From Stakelama portus (GTDB lineage: Bacteria; Pseudomonadota; Alphaproteobacteria; Sphingomonadales; Sphingomonadaceae): 64,000 nt of DNA. The notes under the pieces are model-generated. The model saw nothing but the letters and a program-made list of their open reading frames with translations. It was not told the DNA's origin and did no database searches. Where the stretch lies: the NCBI RefSeq assembly GCF_003171655.1, contig NZ_QFZL01000009.1:18501-82500 (forward strand), written 5' to 3'. The position numbers and the translations under genes are program-made. Shown in pieces: positions 1 through 7,136 of this stretch; the first letter of the stretch is position 1; each line of letters starts with the position of its first letter.

Positions 1-259
1 CGTGCCGACCGACGCTGTCCTCGACGATTTCGAGCAGCGGGTTCGATCGGTTCGACCAGAGCGTGTTGCCGGTCGTCAGCGAAATCGTCTCTTCATAATC
101 GAAGGTGCGCCCGTTCGAGATGACTTCGCGCACATCGTCCGCAGCAAAGGCGAGCAAGTCGCTGACCTGTGTTCCTTGCGGATCGATCACCTTCAGCACC
201 TGTCCGGTTTTCAGCGCAAAGGCGGCGCCGCTGCGTGGCGCTATTTCGACCACGCTCAT
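1..259 (-). CDS. DUF1989 / urea carboxylase-associated family protein, 3' truncated by window edge
   Basis: The 86 visible N-terminal residues begin MSVVEIAPRSGAAF and continue with a QVLKVIDPQGTQVSDLLAF stretch and the FDYEETISLTTGNTLWSNRSNP block. These are hallmarks of the DUF1989 (urea carboxylase-associated) family, whose members sit beside urea or guanidine degradation genes and whose biochemical role is poorly defined. The ATG overlaps the stop of the upstream gene in an ATGA (positions 256-259), so the two are translationally coupled. The C-terminal half lies outside the window. The family call is confident; substrate and reaction are not known. Confidence 0.85.
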   Translation of the reverse strand, partial: MSVVEIAPRSGAAFALKTGQVLKVIDPQGTQVSDLLAFAADDVREVISNGRTFDYEETISLTTGNTLWSNRSNPLLEIVEDSVGRH

Positions 260-936
260 GCGCGCGGGTCCCGGAACGGGCATTTCCAGTCATCGGTGAC
301 CACCCGGCCGCTATATTGCCGCGCCTCGCTCGCTTCGCCATGCCGCGCGAGCATCGGATTGGTGTCGCCGGCAAGCGCGACGTCGCGCTCGAGAATGCGA
401 TCGCGCATCCGCTCATATTTGCCTTGCTCGCGCAGCTGCTCGAACTGCTCGTGCAAATTGAAGACCATGGTCGGTCGCGGAAAGCGCCGCGCCGGTCGCG
501 ATGCATTGGGATGCAGACCGACGACGAAGAACGCCTCTCCGCCGAAACTCAACGAGAAATGCGGGTCCTCAGGATTGGCGCTGACATCGGCGTCATAATC
601 CTGCCCCAGCCAGGCGTCCTTGTCGGCAAAGGATTGAATGCGCCGCCACATCACCTGTTCGAATTCGCGCTCGCTCAGCGTCAGCGGCTGTTCGAACACG
701 ACTGCCAGACTGCGAAACCCCTGCGGGTCCTTGCGATAGGCATGCGCCCAGTCGAGCAGCGCCGCATGAATCTCCAGATCGTTCCACCCGCTTTGCATGT
801 CGCGCGCGGTAACGACTCGCAAATTGCCTCGCGCCAGCGCCGCTTTCGCTCCGACACAGGGGAATTCGGGTGTTTCGATGATGCCGCGCAGCTCGTCTTC
901 GAGTGCGCTGGTCCTTGGTGCCGCCAGTGTCTCCAT
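256..936 (-). CDS. YqcI/YcgG (GntA-like) family protein, candidate haem-dependent guanidine N-oxygenase
   Basis: A 226-residue soluble protein with the family blocks GYGxxA-like PEFPCVGAKAAL, the FxxxLWxxLQ-equivalent FEQVMWRRIQSF, DPHFSLSFGGEAFFVVGLHPNASRPARRF and FNLHEQFEQLREQGKYE. Length matches the family (about 220-250). Characterised members are haem-dependent enzymes that hydroxylate a guanidine nitrogen: GntA in guanitoxin and RohS in azomycin biosynthesis. Here the partner is a DUF1989 protein overlapping by 4 bp, and no other natural-product gene is visible, so the substrate is open (free arginine or another guanidine compound). The start ATG at 936 follows a weak Shine-Dalgarno sequence. 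A possible promoter with an inverted repeat lies just upstream. Confidence 0.8.
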   Translation of the reverse strand: METLAAPRTSALEDELRGIIETPEFPCVGAKAALARGNLRVVTARDMQSGWNDLEIHAALLDWAHAYRKDPQGFRSLAVVFEQPLTLSEREFEQVMWRRIQSFADKDAWLGQDYDADVSANPEDPHFSLSFGGEAFFVVGLHPNASRPARRFPRPTMVFNLHEQFEQLREQGKYERMRDRILERDVALAGDTNPMLARHGEASEARQYSGRVVTDDWKCPFRDPRA

Positions 937-984
937 GCCGCTACAACTCGCGACGAGAGAAATTGGTCCAGCTATCGAATGCTA

Positions 985-1012
985 TTTATACAATGGCTTA
1001 GCGCGCCATTGT
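985..1012 (-). promoter_or_regulatory. Inverted repeat and -10-like box upstream of the GntA-like gene
   Basis: Perfect 8-bp arms ACAATGGC (990-997) and GCCATTGT (1005-1012) are separated by 7 bp. On the minus strand they are followed directly by TATAAA (990-985). The repeat would cover the -35/-10 spacer of a promoter for the GntA-like/DUF1989 operon, as an operator would. The same hairpin lies 12 bp past the stop of the FG-GAP gene and could instead act as a weak terminator, but no T-run follows it. Confidence 0.4.
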
Positions 1013-1023
1013 TGCGGCGTGAC

Positions 1024-2139
1024 CTATTCGTCCGCCAGTCCCAGCAGGATGTTGTTCGAAGACCCCGAATTGGCCAGCACGATATCCGCCCGACCGTCGC
1101 CATTCATGTCGCCGACCGCGACGCCATAGGTGTCCGCCTCCCCGCCAGGAAGCGTTTCGCGCGTGAAGTTTCCCCTACCGTCGTTGCGCAAAAGGCGGTT
1201 CTCCCCTTCCGTGCCGACCACCAGATCGACGTCTCCGTCCCCATCCATGTCGGCCGCTGCAATCGCCATGACGACATCACCGCTGGCGACCTGCACTTTG
1301 TGCGGCGATCCAAAACCGGATGACTCCTGCCGATACATCAGAACGCTCCCGTCGGGGCCGATCAGCAATATGTCGGGGCGTCCGTCACCATCGAAATCGG
1401 CGACAGCGGTTTTCCGGTGATCGCCCTCGCTGTCCGAAAGCGGTTCGGCAGCAAAATTACCGGCACCGTCGTTACGCATGATCGCGCTGATGCCCCGGTC
1501 GCGACGAGCGAGCACGAGATCATTATCGCCATCGCCGTCGAGATCGGCGGCCGCGATCGCCGTGGTACCGAAACCCGAATCGGGCAGTTCCACGCCATTG
1601 CCGAAGCCGCCTTTACCGTCGCCGCGATATACGCGATCCGGGCCGCGCCGGGTTGCGATGGCAAGATCGAGGACCCCGTCCCCATCCGCATCGAACAGCA
1701 ATGCCGACCGGGCATGCCCGATGCTGTCAGGGACCGCGCCATGGGCCTGCAAATGTCCGGCTCCATCGTTCAGGAACACCAGTGCGGGCAACTGGTCGCG
1801 CACTACCACCACGTCCGGATCGCCATCCCCGTCGAGATCGCCCGGCCGGATCGTATAGCTCGCCGACAGAAAGTCCCCGATCGGCAACGCTTCCAGCATC
1901 CGGCCATTGCCGCGATTGAGGAACAGGTAGTCCTGCTGCGCCCAGTGCCGCCCGTTGGCGGCGAGGATGTCGAGATCGCCGTCGCCATCCATATCCGCCA
2001 GCGTGACATCCGCCGTCAGACTGTTTTCGCTGTCGAAAATCCCGAACGGGAACTCCCGCATCGGTGCCTGCTGTTCCTGCGCGATCGCCGGACAGGAAGC
2101 GAGCAGCAACGGAATGATCAGCGGCTGGATTGCTTTCAT
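1024..2139 (-). CDS. Secreted FG-GAP/VCBS repeat protein
   Basis: A 371-residue protein starting MKAIQPLIIPLLLASCPAIA with a Sec signal peptide. The rest is about seven FG-GAP/VCBS beta-propeller blades, each with a calcium-loop DxDGDGxxD motif (DMDGDGDLD, DLDGDGDPD, DADGDGVLD, DLDGDGDND, DFDGDGRPD, DMDGDGDVD, DMNGDGRAD). Such propellers are usually extracytoplasmic Ca-binding folds with adhesion or scaffolding roles; no enzyme domain is present. I chose the ATG at 2139 rather than an upstream in-frame one because it is preceded by GGGAG and gives a clean signal peptide. It lies one base after the moaE stop (TGAGATG), so it is the fourth cistron of the pgsA-moaD-moaE operon. Confidence 0.85.
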   Translation of the reverse strand: MKAIQPLIIPLLLASCPAIAQEQQAPMREFPFGIFDSENSLTADVTLADMDGDGDLDILAANGRHWAQQDYLFLNRGNGRMLEALPIGDFLSASYTIRPGDLDGDGDPDVVVVRDQLPALVFLNDGAGHLQAHGAVPDSIGHARSALLFDADGDGVLDLAIATRRGPDRVYRGDGKGGFGNGVELPDSGFGTTAIAAADLDGDGDNDLVLARRDRGISAIMRNDGAGNFAAEPLSDSEGDHRKTAVADFDGDGRPDILLIGPDGSVLMYRQESSGFGSPHKVQVASGDVVMAIAAADMDGDGDVDLVVGTEGENRLLRNDGRGNFTRETLPGGEADTYGVAVGDMNGDGRADIVLANSGSSNNILLGLADE

Positions 2140-2140
2140 C

Positions 2141-2578
2141 TCACTCCCATCGCCCCGCAGCATCGGCGTCGCTGCCGCGCGCGTCGACCCAGCGGCTTTC
2201 GCTGCCCAGTTTTTCACGTTTCCAGAACGGCGCGTCGGTCTTCAGCCGGTCGATCAGATAGGCACAGCTTTCCAGCGCTTCGCGGCGGTGGCTGGCAGCG
2301 GTGCCGACAAAGACGATCCGGTCGCCCGGCACCATCGGCCCGACGCGATGGACGATCGTCACCCCCATCAGATCCCATCGCGCCAGCGCCGCCTCGGCAA
2401 TGCCGACCAGCGCCGCCTCGGTCATGCCCGGATAATGTTCCAGCATCAGTTCCGTTACGCCATCATCGCCGCGCACCACGCCGGTAAAGGTGGCGACGCC
2501 CCCTGCCCCGCGCTCTTCAAGGGCGGCAACCTCGACGCCGAGTTCGATCGGCGCGGGCTGAACCGAAACGCGGATCAT
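2141..2578 (-). CDS. moaE: Molybdopterin synthase large (catalytic) subunit
   Basis: A 145-residue protein with the MoaE pattern: GGVATFTGVVRGDD near residue 30, LMLEHYPGMTE, VTIVHRVGPMVPGDRIVFVGTAASHR and C-terminal LKTDAPFWKREKL, including the lysines around the active site. With MoaD it converts cyclic pyranopterin monophosphate to molybdopterin in the cytoplasm. The start MIRVSVQP overlaps the moaD stop by 4 bp. The pathway fits the Mo-dependent IorB-type oxidoreductase at 51.6-53.8 kb in the same window. Confidence 0.95.
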   Translation of the reverse strand: MIRVSVQPAPIELGVEVAALEERGAGGVATFTGVVRGDDGVTELMLEHYPGMTEAALVGIAEAALARWDLMGVTIVHRVGPMVPGDRIVFVGTAASHRREALESCAYLIDRLKTDAPFWKREKLGSESRWVDARGSDADAAGRWE

Positions 2579-2832
2579 CCGCCGGTCACCGGGGGGAAAA
2601 TCGCGACTTCCCGCGCGGCACCCAGTTCGGCATCGAGCGGTACGAAATTCTGGTCGATCGCGGCGCGCAGCCTGCCCATGTCTTCCAGCGCCTGCGCATG
2701 GCCGTCGCTGCGTTCGCGCAGCCAGACGATGAGATCGGACACCGTCCGGACGCTTTCGGGCGGATCGACACTTTCCTCGCCGCACCCCACGGATTCGCGC
2801 ACCCAGGCAAAATAGAGGACGGCGATCGCCAT
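2575..2832 (-). CDS. moaD: Molybdopterin synthase sulfur carrier subunit
   Basis: An 85-residue beta-grasp protein ending in the diagnostic PVTGG; the C-terminal Gly-Gly is thiocarboxylated by MoeB to supply sulfur to MoaE. Typical MoaD features are VLYFAWVRESVG at the N-terminus and the hydrophobic core of a ubiquitin-like fold. The start ATG overlaps the pgsA stop by one base (TGATG) and the stop overlaps moaE by four, so the three genes are a single translational unit. Confidence 0.95.
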   Translation of the reverse strand: MAIAVLYFAWVRESVGCGEESVDPPESVRTVSDLIVWLRERSDGHAQALEDMGRLRAAIDQNFVPLDAELGAAREVAIFPPVTGG

Positions 2833-3386
2833 CAGCTGTCCATATGCTTCAGGCCGACACGCAGATAATCCCAGCCGGTAATCATGGTCAGCGCCGCAGC
2901 ACCCCAAAGCGCAGCGATGCCGACCGTGTCGAGCCAGCCATAGGCCGGCAGCGCAGGGACGAGAATCAGCGCCCCCAGCGCCATCAGCTGCAGCGTCGTT
3001 TTCCATTTGGCGAGTTTCGACACCGGCATCGACACCTGAAGCTGCGCCAGAAATTCGCGCAGGCCCGACACCATGATCTCGCGCATCAGAATGATCAGTC
3101 CCGCGATCACATGCCAGTCATGGATCACGCCCTTGGCCGTCAGCAGCACGATCACCGATGCGACCATGATCTTGTCGGCAATGGGATCGAGAAACGCACC
3201 CAGCCGCGACACCAGCCCCTGCGCGCGCGCCAGATAGCCGTCGAGGAAATCGGTGACTGCGATCAACGCGTAAACACCAAAGGCGATCGCATATCCCAGT
3301 CGCCATTCCGGCCACCAGAGAAAGAAGATCAACAGCGGCACCGTGAAGATGCGCGAGAGCGTGAGCAGGTTGGGCAGAGTCAGCAT
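2832..3386 (-). CDS. pgsA: CDP-diacylglycerol--glycerol-3-phosphate 3-phosphatidyltransferase
   Basis: Integral membrane enzyme of about 184 residues that makes phosphatidylglycerol-phosphate. The CDP-alcohol phosphotransferase signature D-G-x2-A-R-x8-G-x3-D-x3-D is complete (DGYLAR through LGAFLDPIAD, about residues 47-70), and hydrophobic segments occur throughout. The start MLTLPNLLTLSRI at 3386 has AGGAA eight bases upstream, so it is preferred over a GTG 18 bases earlier. It heads the pgsA-moaD-moaE-FG-GAP operon on the minus strand. Confidence 0.95.
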   Translation of the reverse strand: MLTLPNLLTLSRIFTVPLLIFFLWWPEWRLGYAIAFGVYALIAVTDFLDGYLARAQGLVSRLGAFLDPIADKIMVASVIVLLTAKGVIHDWHVIAGLIILMREIMVSGLREFLAQLQVSMPVSKLAKWKTTLQLMALGALILVPALPAYGWLDTVGIAALWGAAALTMITGWDYLRVGLKHMDS

Positions 3387-3514
3387 CGCGAGCGTTCCTA
3401 GCACCGCCGATCCCGGAGCGGGAGGGGGCTAGGTGATATAAGCAATTGATACGGCTGGCACGCCTCGGCTATGGCGCTGGCATTATTTGCTGACCAGCAG
3501 GGGTCGTTCTTCGC

Positions 3515-4804
3515 ATGATTCACGCCGTCGGGCTCCTCAAGGAACGGCGTTTCCTGCCTCTTTTCCTCACCCAGTCGCTCGGCGCATTCAACGACAATCT
3601 GTTCAAGAATGCGCTGGTCTTCTTTGCGACCTATCACATCTATAATTCGATCGATGCCGAAACGCGCTTCAGCGCGATCGCGACGGGCATCTTCATCCTG
3701 CCCTATTTCCTGTTCTCCGCGCTCGCCGGCCAGCTGGCCGACGGATATGACAAGGCGCGGATCATGCGGATCATCAAGGCGGCGGAAATCGGCATCATGT
3801 CGGTCGGCGCCTTCGGCATCTTTACCGCGCATATCGAACTGATGCTGCTCGCGCTGTTCGGGATGGGCGTGCATTCGGCCTTTTTCGGGCCGATCAAATA
3901 TTCGGTGCTGCCGCAACATCTGCGCGACGACGAAGTGCTGGGCGGAACCGGCCTGATCGAAGCGGGTACCTATATCGCGATTCTGGGCGGCACGATCGCG
4001 GGCGGATGGGTCAGCCCCTATGTGGCGGCCGCCTCGGTGATTTCGATCGCGGTGATCGGCTGGTTCGCGTCGCTCCAGATCCCGTCGGCGCCGCCGCTCA
4101 CCAAACTCAAGATCGATTTCAACATCTTCCGCTCCTCCTATCGGCTGATCGCGACGACATTGCGCATCCGCCGAGTCGCGCTCGCGATTCTGGCGATGAG
4201 CATCTTCTGGACGGTCGCGGCGATCCTGGGCGTGCTCTTCCCGCCGCTGGTGAAGAATATTTTTCACGCGCAAAAGGACGTCGCCAGCGTCTTCCTGGCG
4301 ATCTTCTCGGTCGGCATCGCGATCGGATCGGTGATCATCAACCGCCTGCTCAAGGGCGAAGTGTCGGCCAAATACGGCCCGGCTTCGGTGCTGGTGATGG
4401 CTGCTTTTGTCGTCGATTTCTATTTCGCCGCCGAAGGCTGGCATGTGCCCGACAGCCGCGCGCTGTTCGATACCGCCGAATTCCTCGCTCTGCCCGGCAC
4501 GTGGCACATCCTGTTCGATCTGGCGATGATCGCGATCACCGGCGGCATGTTCGTGGTGCCGCTCTATGCCTTTCTCACCACCACGGTCGACAAGTCGCAA
4601 ACGTCGCGCACCGTTGCGGCGAACAATATTCTCAGTTCGGGTGCGATGGTGGTCGGCTCGGTCGGTATCTATCTGGTGGTAGAGGCCGGAATCTCGGTGC
4701 TCGGCGGTCTGTGGGTGGTGTTCGCACTGTGCATCGCATCGGCCTGGACGGCGTGGATGCTGCACAAGGCCGGCGATGCCCCGGCCCGTCCGACAGAGGG
4801 CTGA
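3515..4804 (+). CDS. MFS transporter of the LplT (lysophospholipid transporter) type
   Basis: A 429-residue MFS protein with about 12 hydrophobic segments. The opening RFLPLFLTQSLGAFNDNLFKNALV and the GPIKYSVLPQHLRDDEVLGGTGLIEAGTYIAILGG block match the LplT half found in LplT-Aas proteins, which flip lysophospholipids across the inner membrane for re-acylation. Here it is free-standing with no acyltransferase next to it, so the substrate is inferred. It is divergent from pgsA, and the roughly 130-bp intergenic region probably holds both promoters. Confidence 0.8.
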   Translation: MIHAVGLLKERRFLPLFLTQSLGAFNDNLFKNALVFFATYHIYNSIDAETRFSAIATGIFILPYFLFSALAGQLADGYDKARIMRIIKAAEIGIMSVGAFGIFTAHIELMLLALFGMGVHSAFFGPIKYSVLPQHLRDDEVLGGTGLIEAGTYIAILGGTIAGGWVSPYVAAASVISIAVIGWFASLQIPSAPPLTKLKIDFNIFRSSYRLIATTLRIRRVALAILAMSIFWTVAAILGVLFPPLVKNIFHAQKDVASVFLAIFSVGIAIGSVIINRLLKGEVSAKYGPASVLVMAAFVVDFYFAAEGWHVPDSRALFDTAEFLALPGTWHILFDLAMIAITGGMFVVPLYAFLTTTVDKSQTSRTVAANNILSSGAMVVGSVGIYLVVEAGISVLGGLWVVFALCIASAWTAWMLHKAGDAPARPTEG

Positions 4805-4814
4805 GCGCGCCGGT

Positions 4815-4985
4815 TCAGGCGATAAAGGTATAGAAGCAGACGAAGAAGGCCGTGAAGCTGAGCAGGAACAGCTTCACGTCGCTGTCCTCGCGTGTCCGGC
4901 GTCTTTCGATGACGGCAGTCCGCATCGTGCTGCGGAACGGATGGCCCCTGCGGCCGTCGGCGATGCGAAGCTGCTGACTGGTCAT
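4815..4985 (-). CDS. 56-residue single-pass membrane peptide
   Basis: Small open frame on the minus strand starting MTSQQLRIADGRRGHPF, with a basic middle (IERRRTRED) and a hydrophobic C-terminal helix (KLFLLSFTAFFVCFYTFIA) that ends the protein. The layout suggests a tail-anchored inner-membrane peptide with the N-terminus in the cytoplasm. It fits exactly between the convergent transporter and a 165-bp AT-richer region before the tRNA. Codon use resembles neighbouring genes. No function is recognised. Confidence 0.55.
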   Translation of the reverse strand: MTSQQLRIADGRRGHPFRSTMRTAVIERRRTREDSDVKLFLLSFTAFFVCFYTFIA

Positions 4986-5150
4986 ATCGCAACGTTAACG
5001 CGTTGTTTACGATTATGGCCACTGCGCAAGATGGTTAACCCGCGTTTAATTTCGGGACGCGGGTGACGCGCGCCCCGGAATCGGACGGGCGCAACGGCAC
5101 AGCCACCGCGCGGGTGGCGCGGCACTATGGCCATGAAAATGTGGGGGTTC

Positions 5151-5226
5151 TGGTGGAGCCGAGGGGAATCGAACCCCTGACCTCTGCAGTGCGATTGCAG
5201 CGCTCTCCCATCTGAGCTACGGCCCC
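5151..5226 (-). tRNA. tRNA-Ala, anticodon CGC
   Basis: The minus strand folds as a full cloverleaf of 76 nt with encoded CCA (5153-5151). The acceptor stem GGGGCCG/CGGCTCC carries the G3:U70 pair that is the alanine identity element. The D-arm is GTAGCTCAGATGGGAGAGC, the anticodon stem CTGCA/TGCAG holds loop ATCGCAC (anticodon CGC, reading GCG), and the T-arm is AGGGG-TTCGATT-CCCCT. The GCG codon is heavily used in this GC-rich genome. Confidence 0.97.
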
Positions 5227-5483
5227 GCCACGATCCGGCCGACGCCGGAAGGCGCTCCCCTTAGCGGCGTCTCACGCGCGATGCAACTGCTCTGCGCATG
5301 CCGATCGGCACTTGTTCGACGCGGCCTCCGCCTCTCGCGTAAAAACCTCGCAAAAACGTCGATACATTTCCCGGACATGCCGGGCAAACCGCCCCCGCAT
5401 GGGCGGCAGAAACGAAAAGGAGCCCGGACATTGTGCCCGAGCCCCCTTGCGTTCGATCCGCGGCGTTGCGGATTGCGTGCGGA

Positions 5484-6443
5484 TCAATCGAGGAAATTCG
5501 CCATCGCCTCCAGAAACGCATCGCGATTGTCGAGCATCAGAAAGTGATAGGCGCCGGGGATCGCGATCATTTCGGCCTGCGAACCGGCGAATTGCGGTTC
5601 CCACACCGCCGCGGCCTCTGCCTCGCCCATTCCGGCGGCATAGACGACCGTGAAGGGCATGGTGATCGCCGCGATCTCGCCGCGAAGATCCATGGTCATG
5701 TCTTCATACAGCGCCTGGGCGACGACACGGGTATCGGCCTGCATCGACCAGTTGGCGACCTTGATCCGTCCCTCCGGCGTCATCGACAAATTGCCGCCCG
5801 GATCGCTGGTCACCGGAGTTTGCGCCGCTGCACGCACCGTTTCATATTGCGCGATCATCATGTCGCGCATCTGCGCCGCGCGCGGTTCGATGCTGGCGAC
5901 GTCGGGTGCGCCCATCACGACACCGAAAAAGGGCATGGCGTCGACCACCAGGATCCGGCCGATCAGATCGGGATGCGTCAGCGCCAGCTTCATCGCGACA
6001 AGGCCACCCATCGAATGGCCGATCACTGCCGGCTTTTCGATATTATTGTCGCGGATATAGGCGGCGATGTCGGCGACGATGCCGTCGATCACGCCGGGTT
6101 CCAGATTGGCGCCGGGCGCACCGCCGGCGAAACCATTCACCTGAACCAGCGCGACCGGATGGTCCTGAGCCACGGCTTCCCAGCTGCCGTCCCACACCGC
6201 GCGGGGTGAGGACAGGCCGGGGATGAAGATCACCGTCTGGCCGCTCTGCGCGCCCCTGGTGACGATGGAAATATGATCCATCCGGACTTCGGCGTCCTGA
6301 GCTGCCATCGCTGTCGCTGCGGCAGGCGCCGTCGCCGGCCCGGTTTCGGCGCGAGTGGCGCCGGCATAGATCAGCATGGCTACGGCCAGGCCGATGCTGA
6401 GGAACAGGTCGCGCTTACGCGCCGGGCAATGCGTACGCATCAT
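5484..6443 (-). CDS. Secreted alpha/beta-hydrolase in a regulator operon
   Basis: A 319-residue protein starting MMRTHCPARKRD, with a signal peptide/anchor (LFLSIGLAVAMLIYAGATRA) and then an alpha/beta-hydrolase fold: oxyanion-region IFIPGLSSPRAVW, nucleophile elbow GHSMGG, acid region near VVYAAG, and catalytic His in GAYHFLML. The Ser-Asp-His machinery looks intact, so it is probably an active periplasmic esterase or lipase-like enzyme; the substrate is unknown. Its start overlaps the stop of the HTH gene (ATGATGA), placing it third in the 7053-5484 operon. An imperfect hairpin followed by TTTT lies about 50 bases past the stop. Confidence 0.85.
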   Translation of the reverse strand: MMRTHCPARKRDLFLSIGLAVAMLIYAGATRAETGPATAPAAATAMAAQDAEVRMDHISIVTRGAQSGQTVIFIPGLSSPRAVWDGSWEAVAQDHPVALVQVNGFAGGAPGANLEPGVIDGIVADIAAYIRDNNIEKPAVIGHSMGGLVAMKLALTHPDLIGRILVVDAMPFFGVVMGAPDVASIEPRAAQMRDMMIAQYETVRAAAQTPVTSDPGGNLSMTPEGRIKVANWSMQADTRVVAQALYEDMTMDLRGEIAAITMPFTVVYAAGMGEAEAAAVWEPQFAGSQAEMIAIPGAYHFLMLDNRDAFLEAMANFLD

Positions 6444-6646
6444 GCATTCTCCTTGGAAGGATTGGAAAAAATCTCTTCGATCGTCAGATCGAACACATCG
6501 GAAATCTTGAAGGCGAGCGGCAGCGAGGGATCGTATCGGCCGGTCTCGATCGCATTCACGCTCTGGCGCGATACTTCGAGCAATTCGGCGAGATGCTGCT
6601 GGCTCCATTTGCGTTCGGCGCGGAGCACGCGGAGGCGGTTGTTCAT
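6440..6646 (-). CDS. Small HTH (XRE/YozG-type) transcriptional regulator
   Basis: A 68-residue protein that is almost only a helix-turn-helix: NRLRVLRAERKWSQQHLAELLEVSRQSVNAIETGRYDPSLPLAFKISDVF, ending LTIEEIFS. This is the YozG-like Cro/C1 family. Both ends overlap neighbours (4 bp with the membrane-protein gene upstream, 4 bp with the hydrolase downstream), so it is made together with them. A likely target is the CTTGT-N7-ACAAG palindrome at 7065-7081 in front of the operon, which would make it autoregulatory. Confidence 0.9.
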   Translation of the reverse strand: MNNRLRVLRAERKWSQQHLAELLEVSRQSVNAIETGRYDPSLPLAFKISDVFDLTIEEIFSNPSKENA

Positions 6647-7053
6647 TCCCCACCCCCCACGCGACTGTCACGCCAGGTCAGGAAGCACTGGAACAGGCCC
6701 CAGGACATCGCCCAGATGGGAAAGCCCCAGAAGACGTCCACCTTCCCCACCAGATCGTTATATTGGAGGAAGCCGAGGACGGTGGAGACCGAGAGGACCA
6801 CGCCGATCCCGAACAGCATCGCCGAAACGATCCGCTGCCGGACGAATTCGTCGGTTTCCTCGATCAGATACAGCCCCATCACGACCATCGCGATGATGAC
6901 CGGCAGTGCCGGCAGCACCGACAGGATGATCAGCGGGACGCCGGTAGGCTCATAGGTGTTGGTCGCCCAGACACAGGCGAACAGGATACCGACATAGGCC
7001 AGCATCGAGGAAAGGAAGCGCCGCTGGTAGCGCTTGGCGGCTTGAGTACGCAT
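6643..7053 (-). CDS. Four-helix integral membrane protein, first gene of HTH/hydrolase operon
   Basis: A 136-residue protein starting MRTQAAKRYQRRF with about four hydrophobic segments (MLAYVGILFACVWA, VPLIILSVLPALPVIIAMVVMGLYLI, IVSAMLFGIGVVLSVSTVLGFL, FPIWAMSWGLFQCFL) and a conserved-looking ETDEFVRQ between helices 2 and 3. Membrane proteins of this size commonly precede YozG-type regulators, but their function is unknown. The ATG at 7053 follows AAGGGAGC with good spacing; an in-frame TTG 27 bases upstream is less likely. Confidence 0.8.
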   Translation of the reverse strand: MRTQAAKRYQRRFLSSMLAYVGILFACVWATNTYEPTGVPLIILSVLPALPVIIAMVVMGLYLIEETDEFVRQRIVSAMLFGIGVVLSVSTVLGFLQYNDLVGKVDVFWGFPIWAMSWGLFQCFLTWRDSRVGGGE

Positions 7054-7064
7054 TGGAAAGCTCC

Positions 7065-7114
7065 CTTGTTCAAATGACAAGTGAGCTTTACGCCGATTCG
7101 CATCGACGTGTCAA
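7065..7114 (-). promoter_or_regulatory. Promoter and palindromic operator of the membrane protein-HTH-hydrolase operon
   Basis: On the minus strand a perfect TTGACA (7114-7109) is followed after 17 bp by GTAAAG (7091-7086) as a weak -10. Directly downstream, between promoter and Shine-Dalgarno, lies the inverted repeat CTTGT-N7-ACAAG (7065-7081). Its position favours repression by the operon's own HTH protein. Confidence 0.55.
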
Positions 7115-7136
7115 CTACCCTTTCCATTTTGCTGCG

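Noticed and set aside
3398..4765. A 455-codon open frame antisense to the MFS transporter gene.
   Set aside because: Its composition (Arg, Asp, His and Gln rich, no fold) is that of a GC-driven shadow of the real gene; the plus-strand protein is a clear LplT-like transporter.
5261..5521. Open frames of 80-110 codons between the tRNA and the hydrolase gene.
   Set aside because: They overlap each other on both strands and partly run into the hydrolase or tRNA flank; none has a supported start.
6440..7080. Interpreting the HTH and membrane-protein pair as a toxin-antitoxin system.
   Set aside because: The membrane protein has four helices and lacks toxin-like features, and the third gene is a complete exported hydrolase; a regulator operon is the simpler reading.
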